This document shows, one piece after another, positions 1 through 6,165 of a stretch of 19,317 nucleotides of DNA. Source of the DNA: DATBGO01 sp050011895 (GTDB taxonomy: Bacteria > Actinomycetota > Actinomycetes > Streptosporangiales > Streptosporangiaceae); contig JBEKIF010000075.1 of the NCBI GenBank assembly GCA_050011895.1, positions 1-19,317 on the forward strand. Direction: 5' to 3'. Position 1 is the first letter of the stretch. Every line of letters begins with the position of its first letter. The notes beneath the pieces were generated by a model. It was not told the DNA's origin. It made no database searches and saw only the letters and a program-made list of their open reading frames with translations. Made by a program: the position numbers and the translations under genes.

Positions 1-2
1 TA

Positions 3-206
3 GTTTCAGGGCGCGTCCGACCCCTGATCCGGAAGACCAGCACGGACACTCCCGCTACGGAACTCTACGTCAAGACCGGCGAAGCCTTCCTCGCCAGCCG
101 GCCTCGCCCGGACCGGCTCGACGTCGGGATCGTCCCCGCCTCCGGCGACGAGTTGCTGACCCTGCCGCGATGCTCGAGCATCGGCTACCCCCGGCCGGCC
201 GCGTAG
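3..206 (+). CDS. 3' end of an unidentified gene (5' end outside window)
   Basis: The frame is open from the left edge to TAG at 204-206 (67 codons). Nearly every codon after about position 20 ends in G or C, which is the codon use expected of a real gene here. The visible protein end contains LYVKTGEAFLASRP, a stretch VGIVPASGDELLTL, and finishes YPRPAA. I do not recognise the family and no domain can be assigned. The stop lies 34 bases before the next GTG start on the same strand, so it could be the upstream gene of a short operon with the small ORF and the tail-collar gene. The opposite strand is also open here but reads as low-complexity Arg/Ala/Gly-rich sequence, typical of a shadow frame. 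Confidence 0.5.
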   Translation, partial: VSGRVRPLIRKTSTDTPATELYVKTGEAFLASRPRPDRLDVGIVPASGDELLTLPRCSSIGYPRPAA

Positions 207-240
207 GCTGGCCCGCAGGGCACACAGGAGGAGCCGGGCC

Positions 241-519
241 GTGAGCACGTCTGGCCGAATGCCGCGCTGGGTGTTTGCTCGTGGTAGGGCGGCGCTGGCG
301 CAGCCGAGCGCTGTGCCCGTCTCGCTGGCACCCGCTGCTGCCGCCGCGGGATGGGCGCGGAACCCGATCATGGCTCATGCAGCTCTCGGCTCCGCCTTAC
401 GCGCGGGCGGCGAGCTGGACGTCATGCCCACCGAGGTCCCGGAGGCCACAGGGGCCGCCACCACCAGGCCATCGTCAGTCGGCTGTAACTACTGCCACCC
501 TGGAGAAGACAGTGTCTGA
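241..519 (+). CDS. Small unidentified protein, 92 aa, strong ribosome binding site
   Basis: GTG start at 241 is preceded by a perfect AGGAGG (226-231) with 9-base spacing, the best Shine-Dalgarno sequence in this part of the window. The protein has a basic N-terminus, then an Ala/Pro-rich stretch (residues about 19-38), and ends with GCNYCHPGEDSV. That end contains a CxxCH motif of the kind that binds heme c. There is no convincing secretion signal, so the motif may be chance. The last bases overlap the start of the tail-collar gene by 8 bases, an arrangement typical of translational coupling. Codon third positions are G/C-rich but less strictly than in neighbouring genes. I recognise no family. 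It could be a small real gene or a fortuitous ORF behind a good RBS. Confidence 0.42.
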   Translation: MSTSGRMPRWVFARGRAALAQPSAVPVSLAPAAAAAGWARNPIMAHAALGSALRAGGELDVMPTEVPEATGAATTRPSSVGCNYCHPGEDSV

Positions 520-1027
520 GCCATTCCTCGGCGAGATCAGGATGTTCGGCTTCAGCTTCGCGCCGGTCGGCTGGGCCCTTTGCAATGGCCAGCTCTTGCC
601 AATCAGCCAGAACACCGCTTTATTCAGCCTCCTCGGCACGGCTTACGGAGGTGACGGAACGACCACCTTCGCCTTGCCTGACCTGCAGTCACGCGTGCCG
701 ATCCACAAAGGCCAGGGCGCAGGGCTCTCGTCCTACGTCCAGGGCAAGGCGGGCGGCACTGAGACCGTGACACTCGCGGCGACTCAGATGCCCGAGCACA
801 CCCACTCGGTGAAGGCCAGCAGTAGCGCGGCGGCGTCAGACAGCCCGGAAGGCCGCGCGATGGCCCGGTCTTCTAGCCACATCTACCATGACCCCGACAC
901 GAACACTGTCATGAATGCGAAGATGCTCGGCGACGCCGGAAGAAGCGAGCCGCACGACAACATCCAGCCCTACCTCGTCTTGAACTTCTGCATCGCCCTG
1001 ACCGGCATCTTCCCGTCACAAAGCTGA
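512..1027 (+). CDS. Phage tail collar domain protein (microcystin-dependent-protein family)
   Basis: The 171-residue protein begins VSEPFLGEIRMFGF and carries the hallmark pattern of the Tail Collar domain (PF07484) over residues 1-65: FAPVGWALCNGQLLPISQNT, then LFSLLGTAYGGDGTTTFALPDL and RVPIHKGQG. Downstream are GGTETVTL and QMPEHTHSV, then a Ser/Ala-rich variable stretch, and the usual closing PYLVLNFCIALTGIFPS. The GTG at 512 is chosen because GGAG lies at 502-505 and the family normally starts exactly here. A longer open frame reaches back to 275 but is not family-like. In phages this domain forms part of the distal tail fibre. Stand-alone chromosomal copies are common in actinomycetes and their role is largely unknown. 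No other phage tail genes are nearby, so it is not evidence of a prophage. Confidence 0.9.
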   Translation: MSEPFLGEIRMFGFSFAPVGWALCNGQLLPISQNTALFSLLGTAYGGDGTTTFALPDLQSRVPIHKGQGAGLSSYVQGKAGGTETVTLAATQMPEHTHSVKASSSAAASDSPEGRAMARSSSHIYHDPDTNTVMNAKMLGDAGRSEPHDNIQPYLVLNFCIALTGIFPSQS

Positions 1028-1055
1028 CGGGCCCGTCGCCACGGCGGCGATTTCG

Positions 1056-1187
1056 ATGGTCAAGGATGAGCCCGTACTGCGCACAGAGTGCTGCTACAAC
1101 GAGTTCAACGACCGGCTTGCCAAAACGCAGAGGCGGGCTGAGCAGAGTCTTGCCCAAGTAATCGAGGCCATCTGGTCGTGTCACTGA
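1056..1187 (+). CDS. Possible small ORF, 43 aa, unidentified
   Basis: ATG at 1056 opens a 43-codon frame in the otherwise empty stretch between the tail-collar gene and the molybdoenzyme. The peptide is mixed and charged (it includes CCYNEFNDRLAKTQRRAEQ), not the Arg/Ala/Pro-rich sequence of shadow frames, and about three quarters of its codons end in G or C. No Shine-Dalgarno sequence is visible. The complementary strand is also open and reads with hydrophobic patches, so the coding strand is uncertain. It may be a remnant of a larger gene. No family is recognised. Confidence 0.2.
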   Translation: MVKDEPVLRTECCYNEFNDRLAKTQRRAEQSLAQVIEAIWSCH

Positions 1188-1273
1188 CGGCATGGCTTCG
1201 GTGGGTAATCGCGTCGTTAGGTCAGGTCGTTCCATGCTCGGGCAGCGCCGGCAGCCGTGTCGCCCCAGACGAT

Positions 1274-1279
1274 TACGAT
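1274..1279 (+). promoter_or_regulatory. Putative -10 element (TACGAT) for leaderless molybdoenzyme mRNA
   Basis: TACGAT fits the actinobacterial TANNNT -10 pattern. It ends 7 bases before the ATG at 1287, the spacing at which transcription would start at or next to the start codon. No Shine-Dalgarno sequence precedes that ATG or the alternative GTG at 1257, which fits leaderless translation. No clear -35 is seen, so this is inference from spacing. Confidence 0.35.
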
Positions 1280-1286
1280 TGACGGC

Positions 1287-3569
1287 ATGACTGTCCATCT
1301 GACGCACTGGGGGGCATTCGAGGCGGTCAGCGATGGTGAGCGGCTGACCGAGGTGCGGCCGTGGCGCGGTGACCCGGAGCCGGTGCCGCTGATCGGTAAC
1401 GTCGCCTCGGCCCAGCATCACCCGGCCCGCATCACCTCGCCGCACGTGCGCAAGGGCTGGCTGGACCATGGCCCAGGTGCGCCGGGGCGCGGCGACGAGC
1501 CGTTCGTGCCGGTTCCGTGGGACACGGCACTGGACCTGCTAGCCGGGGAGTTGCGCCGGGTCTACCGGGACCACGGGGCGCAAGCTGTGTACGGCGGCTC
1601 GTACGGCTGGGCCAGCGCAGGACGGTTCCACCACGCGCAGAGCCAGGTGCACCGGTTCCTGAACTGCCTCGGCGGCTATGTGCGGCACGTGAACAGCTAC
1701 AGTCTCGGCACCTCCACGGTGCTGCTGCCCTATGTGATCGCCGACGTGAACGTGCTGCTCACCTGGGCCACGGCCAAGTCCGTGGTCGCGGAGCACAGCG
1801 AGCTGGTGGTCGCCTTCGGCGGGCTGTCACCGAAGAACGCGGCGGTGTCACCGGGCGGGGTGTCCCGGCACAATGCCCGCAGCTGGGTGAGCGCCGCCCG
1901 GGCACGGGGCTGCCGGTTCGTCTCGGTGAGCCCGATCCGCGACGACACGCCCGCCGAGGCACAGGCCGAATGGATCGCACCGCGGCCCGGCACCGACGCC
2001 GCGCTGATGCTTGCGCTCGCCCAGGTGCTGGACGCCGGCGGCCTGGCAGACACCGGCTTCCTGGACCGTTACACGGTCGGTTACCCGCGCTTCGCCCGTT
2101 ACCTGCGCGGGGAGGCAGACGGCGTCGTTAAGAACCCCTCGTGGGCTGAAGCGATCACGGGCGTGCCGGCGGCGCGCATCCGGGAACTCGCGCACGAGAT
2201 GGCGGCGGCGCGCACCCTGGTGACCGTCAGCTGGTCGCTGCAGCGCGCCCGCCACGGGGAGCAGCCGCTGTGGCTCGGTGTGGTGCTCGCTTCGATGCTC
2301 GGCCAGATCGGGCTGCCGGGCGGCGGTTTCGGCCACGGCTACGGGTCCGCGTCCCTGGTCGGCGAGCCAGCGCCCAAGGTCCCGGTGCCGCGGCTGCCGC
2401 AGGGCCGGAACGGGGTTTCCGCGTTTATCCCTGTGGCGCGGGTCGCCGACATGCTGCTGAACCCTGGTGCGGCCTACGACTATAACGGGCAGCGGCTGAC
2501 CTACCCGGACATCCGGCTGGTGTACTGGTGCGGCGGTAACCCCTTTCATCACCACCAGGACCTTGCCCGGCTGCGCGAGGCGTTCGCCCGGCCGGAGACG
2601 GTGGTGGTCCATGACCCGTTCTGGACGGCGACCGCCCGGCACGCCGACATCGTGCTGCCGGTCACCATGACCATCGAACGTGACGACTACGGCTCCGGGC
2701 AGAACGACCGGATGTTTTTCCCGATGCCAGCGCTGACCCGGCCGCACGGCGAAGCCCGGGACGACTACGCCATCTTCGCGGGGCTGGCGGACAGGCTCGG
2801 CGCGGGCAAGGATTTCACCGAGGGCCGCACCGCGATGGACTGGCTGCGCCACCTGTATGACGAGTGGCGGGGCATACTGGCTGAGCGGGGACGGGTGGTA
2901 CCGGGTTTTGACGAGTTCTGGGCAAGCGCCGGCCTCGAACTGCCGGTGGCCAGCGAGCCGCAGGTGGCGTTTGCTGATTTCCGCGCCGACCCGGAGGGTC
3001 ACCCGCTGACCACGCCGACCGGGAAAATCGAAATCTTCTCTGAAACCATCGATAGCTACCGTTACCCAGACTGCCCGGGCCACCCGGTCTGGCGCGAACC
3101 GGACGAATGGCTCGGCTCCCCCGCCGCCCGGCGCTTCCGCCTGCAACTGGTCGCCAACCAGCCGCGGTCCCGGCTGCACAGCCAGCTGGATGTCGGCGCG
3201 TACAGCCAGTCGCTCAAGATCGCCGGGCGTGAACCTGTGCGGCTGCATCCTGCCGACGCGGCAGCCCGCGGCCTGCGCGATGGCGACCTCGTACGGATCT
3301 TCAACGACCGGGGTGCCTGCCTGGCCGGGCTGGCTGTCGACGAAGCGGTGCGCCCCGGGGTCGCCCAGCTTTCCACCGGCGCCTGGTACGACCCGGATCC
3401 GGCCAACCCGGGCTTTTGCCGTCACGGCAACCCCAACGTGCTCACCGCCGACCGCCCCTCCTCCACCCTCAGCCAGGGCTGCACAGGCCAGCTGGCCCTT
3501 GTCGAGATCGAGCCGTACCACGGCATCCCGCCGGAGCTTTCGGTCACCCGGCCGCCCGCGACCGCCTGA
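1287..3569 (+). CDS. Molybdopterin-dependent oxidoreductase, DMSO reductase / biotin sulfoxide reductase type
   Basis: This 760-residue protein belongs to the BisC/TorA/DorA branch of molybdenum enzymes, which reduce S- or N-oxides using bis-MGD. It opens with the branch hallmark HLTHWGAFEA, then VRPWRGDPEPVPL and SPHVRKGWLDHG. The segment YGGSYGWASAGRFHHAQSQV (residues 102-121) is where this branch carries its molybdenum-ligating serine. Cofactor-binding stretches include WCGGNPFHHHQDL, HDPFWTATARHADIVLPVT and ERDDYGSGQNDR. The C-terminal molydop-binding domain starts near residue 615 (LQLVANQPRSRLHSQLD). There is no twin-arginine signal and no N-terminal Fe-S cysteine motif, so the enzyme is likely cytosolic, as biotin sulfoxide reductase is. 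Substrate cannot be read from sequence. ATG at 1287 is preferred over GTG at 1257 because a TACGAT -10 element precedes it. No electron-transfer or chaperone partner gene is adjacent. Confidence 0.93.
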   Translation: MTVHLTHWGAFEAVSDGERLTEVRPWRGDPEPVPLIGNVASAQHHPARITSPHVRKGWLDHGPGAPGRGDEPFVPVPWDTALDLLAGELRRVYRDHGAQAVYGGSYGWASAGRFHHAQSQVHRFLNCLGGYVRHVNSYSLGTSTVLLPYVIADVNVLLTWATAKSVVAEHSELVVAFGGLSPKNAAVSPGGVSRHNARSWVSAARARGCRFVSVSPIRDDTPAEAQAEWIAPRPGTDAALMLALAQVLDAGGLADTGFLDRYTVGYPRFARYLRGEADGVVKNPSWAEAITGVPAARIRELAHEMAAARTLVTVSWSLQRARHGEQPLWLGVVLASMLGQIGLPGGGFGHGYGSASLVGEPAPKVPVPRLPQGRNGVSAFIPVARVADMLLNPGAAYDYNGQRLTYPDIRLVYWCGGNPFHHHQDLARLREAFARPETVVVHDPFWTATARHADIVLPVTMTIERDDYGSGQNDRMFFPMPALTRPHGEARDDYAIFAGLADRLGAGKDFTEGRTAMDWLRHLYDEWRGILAERGRVVPGFDEFWASAGLELPVASEPQVAFADFRADPEGHPLTTPTGKIEIFSETIDSYRYPDCPGHPVWREPDEWLGSPAARRFRLQLVANQPRSRLHSQLDVGAYSQSLKIAGREPVRLHPADAAARGLRDGDLVRIFNDRGACLAGLAVDEAVRPGVAQLSTGAWYDPDPANPGFCRHGNPNVLTADRPSSTLSQGCTGQLALVEIEPYHGIPPELSVTRPPATA

Positions 3570-3581
3570 AGCCTCCGCTCC

Positions 3582-3760
3582 CGCGGCTACGGTGCTAATG
3601 CCGAGACCGCGACCCTGGTCATCACGGCCGTGGCCCTGATCAGTGGCGGCATGGTCGCCGGACGGCCGGTCCTGAGGTCGGGCCTGCGGCAGCTCGCGCA
3701 GGGCGGCTTTGCAGTCGCGGTGACCTTCGCTGTCACCTGATCGGCAGCCACGGAGCCTGA
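3582..3760 (+). pseudogene. Remnant of VIT1/CCC1-type metal transporter (C-terminus)
   Basis: Directly after the molybdoenzyme stop, in the same frame, about 50 codons read ETATLVITAVALISGGMVAG, then RPVLRSGLRQLAQGGFAVAV and TFAVT before TGA at 3738. This matches the last helices of VIT1/CCC1-family iron/manganese transporters, which typically end with a GRxxLRSGLRQL stretch followed by a TYLIG-type segment. Shifting one frame at about 3737 restores LIGSHGA and a second stop at 3758-3760. So a short deletion near ACCTGATC appears to have removed the expected Tyr codon region. No start codon, no N-terminal domain and no earlier transmembrane helices are present. It is a gene relic, not a functional transporter. 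Confidence 0.65.
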
Positions 3761-3875
3761 CGGCTTCGGTCTTGTCACCGGCCTGCTGCCATTACCAGGC
3801 GTCCCGTCTCCCAGCAGGTCTGGCGGCGTGTTCCCGCCCGGTCACCCAGCGTGACTCGGACTTCGATCGTCAGCG

Positions 3876-4715
3876 TCAGCGGAGCTGGGTAAGGGCGTCG
3901 GCGAGCGGGGTGAGCACGGCGGGGTCGTGCGGTGGCGGGAGGACGACGATCGTCAGGTCCAGGCCCAGCTCGCCGAGCGCGGCCGCGGTGTCCACGACGG
4001 GCCCGGCGTCGCCGTCAGCGCCGAGCCGGATGTGGCTGGACAGTGTGATCTCCGTCGGGTCACGCCCGATGTCGTGGCAGTGGGCGTAAAGAACGTCGCG
4101 CTTGCGCGCGAACTCTTCGGGGGAGCCTCCGACGAAGTTCCAGTGCTGCGCGAACCGGGCAGCGGTGCGCAGCGTCCGCCGCTCGCCGCTGCCCCCGATG
4201 ACGATCGGCGGGTGCGGCTGCTGCACCGGCTTGGGCTCGCAGCGCGCGCTGGTGAGCTGGTAGTACTTGCCCGCGAAATCTGTTGTCTCCCGCGTCAGCA
4301 GGCTGACGATGACCTGGCATGCTTCCTCGAACCGGTCGCTGCGCTCGGCCGGGCCGCCCAGTTCTATGCCGTAGGCGCCCGACTCTTCCTCATTCCACCC
4401 GGCGCCGATGCCGAGCTCGAGCCGACCGCCGGACACGATGTCCAGGGTGGCGGCCATGTTGGCCAGGACCGCCGGATGGCGGTAGTGAATACCGGTGACC
4501 AGCGTGCCCAGCCGGAGCCGGCGGGTCGCCTGCGCGAGCGCGGCGAGGGTCGTCCAGCCCTCCAGACATGGGCCTGCCGAGTCCGAGAAGATCGGGTAGA
4601 AGTGGTCGAAGGTCCAGCCCGACTCGAAGATGCCGATGTCATCGGCTTCCTTCCACACTGCGAGCATGTCGGGCCAGGCGGTGTTCTGCGGGGCGGTCTT
4701 GAAGGCGAATCGCAT
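3876..4715 (-). CDS. LLM class F420-dependent oxidoreductase
   Basis: The 279-residue protein is a bacterial luciferase-like (PF00296) TIM-barrel oxidoreductase of the kind that uses coenzyme F420. Diagnostic stretches are MRFAFKTAPQNTAWPDML at the N-terminus, FESGWTFDHFYP, GPCLEGWTTLAALAQAT, LGTLVTGIHYRHPAVLANMA and the LGIGAGWNEEES signature. CEPKPVQQPHPPIVIGG and AQHWNFVGGSPEEFARKR follow. These match the TIGR03560-like subgroup closely. The start is set at ATG 4715 (MRFAF). An ATG three codons upstream (4724) is an alternative, with the frame extending to 4937 in non-family sequence. Substrate is unknown. Members of this group reduce or oxidise diverse small molecules with hydride transfer to or from F420. 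It stands alone on the minus strand, 241 bases downstream of the PRC-barrel gene. Confidence 0.9.
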   Translation of the reverse strand: MRFAFKTAPQNTAWPDMLAVWKEADDIGIFESGWTFDHFYPIFSDSAGPCLEGWTTLAALAQATRRLRLGTLVTGIHYRHPAVLANMAATLDIVSGGRLELGIGAGWNEEESGAYGIELGGPAERSDRFEEACQVIVSLLTRETTDFAGKYYQLTSARCEPKPVQQPHPPIVIGGSGERRTLRTAARFAQHWNFVGGSPEEFARKRDVLYAHCHDIGRDPTEITLSSHIRLGADGDAGPVVDTAAALGELGLDLTIVVLPPPHDPAVLTPLADALTQLR

Positions 4716-4956
4716 GCCGCCCATCCTGGCAGAGCCGTCGAGCGCGCCTGAAGCAGTCCCGCAGCCTGCCCCCAAGGCTCCTGCCTCCGTGAGGCGGCGC
4801 GGGAAAGCCGCCTGAGCCCCGGCCGTGTATTTGTAACCTCCGCCGGTTCCTCCCGGCACGGCAGCGGGCACTCCGGGCATCGCTGGGTTATGAGCCGCAC
4901 GACACAGATCTACGGCGTCTCGCCTGTTCTCCGACATGCCATCTGGCCAGCGCCGT
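4716..4956. other. Intergenic region with a GC hairpin, no gene seen
   Basis: No family-like reading frame is visible. The open frame upstream of the LLM gene on the minus strand is Gly/Ala-rich and ends in unrelated sequence. An inverted repeat, AGGCGGC (4792-4798) and GCCGCCT (4807-4813) around an 8-base loop, could form a hairpin in the leader of the LLM gene. It has no U-tract, so it is not a standard terminator. Confidence 0.35.
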
Positions 4957-5610
4957 TCACTCAGCGGGTGGGAGGTTTCCCACCTGTTCCTTGGTGAGGT
5001 TCAGCCGGATTCCGAGGTCGACCCGGGTCACGGCGGTGACCGGGATGGCGACTTCCTTGTGCCCCCAAAGATGGCCCTCCTGGAGCAGCACGTGGGTCAC
5101 CCGGTCATCGCCCGGATTGACGAGGAAGCCCCGCACGCGCCCGATCTCACCATCGACGGCGTGGACCCGGTCACCGGGCCTCACCTGGTCCTCACCCAGC
5201 GGAATGACGTCTTCGATCATCGTCCTGCGGCGGCCCGGCAGGTGGCCGATATCGATGAGCTCTTTAGCGCCGGGTGCAGCTGCCTCGCCGCTGACGTTGT
5301 AGACCATGCCGCTGCTGAAGATGCCAACGTCGCCGACGTGTTCATCGGCTTCGTCAACGAGCTTGCGCTCCTCAGCGTGGTCGAACTTGTCGAACTCCGC
5401 GAGGGTGCAGCGCAGCCTGATTTCGCCGTCGGTGGTCTCGGCCAGGTCACAAGGAACAAGCCTCGCGGCCTCCTTCCGGTGTCCCGGCTGGATGACAAGG
5501 TGGGTGACCGCGTCAATGGCTGGGTCAATGATCAGACGGCGCACCTCGCCGCAGTGACCATCGGAGCAGCTGGCCCGGGCCCCAATCGTGAATTCCGGCT
5601 CCGCTGCCAT
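4957..5610 (-). CDS. PRC-barrel domain protein (two PRC-barrel modules)
   Basis: The 217-residue protein starts MAAEPEFTIGARASCSDGHC. The start is fixed by GGAAGGGAAGG just upstream. Residues about 7-75 form one PRC-barrel-like module (GEVRRLIIDPAIDAVTHLVI then AARLVPCDLAE). Residues about 140-205 form a second (GDRVHAVDGEIGRVRGFLVN, DDRVTHVLLQEGHLWGHKEV, AIPVTAVTRVDLGIRL). Between them lies an acidic linker. The PRC barrel (PF05239) is a small beta-barrel found in ribosome maturation protein RimM and in photosynthetic reaction centre subunit H. Stand-alone actinobacterial copies are uncharacterised, often occurring near stress genes. The 5' end overlaps the end of a cupin-like fragment in another frame. 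No enzymatic motif is visible, and a scaffold or ligand-sensing role is only inference. Confidence 0.82.
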   Translation of the reverse strand: MAAEPEFTIGARASCSDGHCGEVRRLIIDPAIDAVTHLVIQPGHRKEAARLVPCDLAETTDGEIRLRCTLAEFDKFDHAEERKLVDEADEHVGDVGIFSSGMVYNVSGEAAAPGAKELIDIGHLPGRRRTMIEDVIPLGEDQVRPGDRVHAVDGEIGRVRGFLVNPGDDRVTHVLLQEGHLWGHKEVAIPVTAVTRVDLGIRLNLTKEQVGNLPPAE

Positions 5611-5752
5611 GGCTGCCTTCCCTTCCGGGCTGTTGTACGGAGATGTCGTACCGGGCGCGAAGATCGGCCACCGTACCGGCGTCCGGTCGGCCCTTGCTCT
5701 TCTCCATGATCGCCATGAGTTCGTCGAAGTAGTTCTCGTGGCCACCGGGCAC
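5525..5752 (-). pseudogene. Cupin-family C-terminal fragment
   Basis: GTG at 5752, behind GAGGGG, opens a 75-codon frame. Its first 38 residues (PGGHENYFDELMAIMEKSKG, then RPDAGTVADLRARYDISV) resemble the conserved tail of small cupin proteins, which end with a PGG-x-E-x-(Y/F)F stretch, a helical segment and an ARYxI motif. The cupin barrel itself is absent and a stop lies 12 codons upstream in frame. After residue 40 the frame runs into the ribosome binding site and start of the PRC-barrel gene and becomes non-family sequence. It is most simply a relic of a deleted cupin gene. Translation as a short peptide feeding the PRC gene cannot be excluded. Confidence 0.4.
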
Positions 5753-5784
5753 TGAGGACTGCCCCTCATCCCCGCCCGGCTCGC

Positions 5785-6021
5785 TCAGTGGCGATGCCGG
5801 GCGCGTTCCTCCTCGTTCTGGCGGTCCGTCTCGCGGTCCTGTTCCCGGCGCTCGCGCACCTGGGCGCCGTGCTCGTCGACGTGCAGCCGGTGCTCAAGTT
5901 GCTCGGCGCGACGCTGCTCCTTCGGCGTCGAGTGCCCTTCGCGCTCCTGCTCGTGCAGCGAGTCGAGTTCCGCCTGCAGGGCGTCGTCACGCGGCCGGGG
6001 CGGATCATAGGGATCAGTCAT
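5785..6021 (-). CDS. Small highly charged hypothetical protein, 78 aa
   Basis: ATG at 6021 is preceded by GGAG with about 10-base spacing. The protein begins MTDPYDPPRPRDDALQAELD and is dominated by Glu, Arg, Gln and His (for example HRLHVDEHGAQVRERREQDR). There is no hydrophobic core or membrane segment, so it is probably an extended helix or coiled coil or a disordered protein. The opposite strand is open too, but its hydrophobic translation is simply the antisense of this charged sequence. It is divergent from the Rv2629-like gene across a 144-base gap, so the two may share a promoter region. I recognise no family and assign no function. Confidence 0.6.
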   Translation of the reverse strand: MTDPYDPPRPRDDALQAELDSLHEQEREGHSTPKEQRRAEQLEHRLHVDEHGAQVRERREQDRETDRQNEEERARHRH

Positions 6022-6165
6022 GGCGGGTTTTCTCCTAGTTATCCGGTGAGCGGGTGGTCCTGCTATGAGACCGCGCCTGCGGCGTCCGGGCCAAGGCCAG
6101 GCCGCCGTCGGCGAGATCAGCCCCCGGCGTTGCCCCGCCCACCACCTGCCGGCTGTGATGGGAAC

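Noticed and set aside
512..1027. Prophage or tail-like injection system suggested by the tail-collar domain
   Set aside because: No sheath, tube, baseplate, integrase or other phage genes are nearby; stand-alone tail-collar proteins are common in actinobacterial chromosomes.
1848..3521. 557-codon minus-strand open frame across the molybdoenzyme gene
   Set aside because: Shadow frame caused by GC-rich codon use; Arg/Gly/Pro-rich translation with no domains, opposite a gene with clear family motifs.
4967..4984. Hairpin GGTGGGA / TCCCACC as a terminator
   Set aside because: It lies inside the last codons of the PRC-barrel gene and lacks a T-run.
5788..6165. Long plus-strand frame running in frame into the Rv2629-like gene, encoding a hydrophobic N-terminal extension
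   Set aside because: It is the antisense of the Glu/Arg-rich 78-residue protein, which has a proper RBS; the extension has no family similarity.
6022..6165. DosR-type regulatory box upstream of the Rv2629-like gene
   Set aside because: I looked for the palindromic GGGACT/AGTCCC pattern and did not find it.
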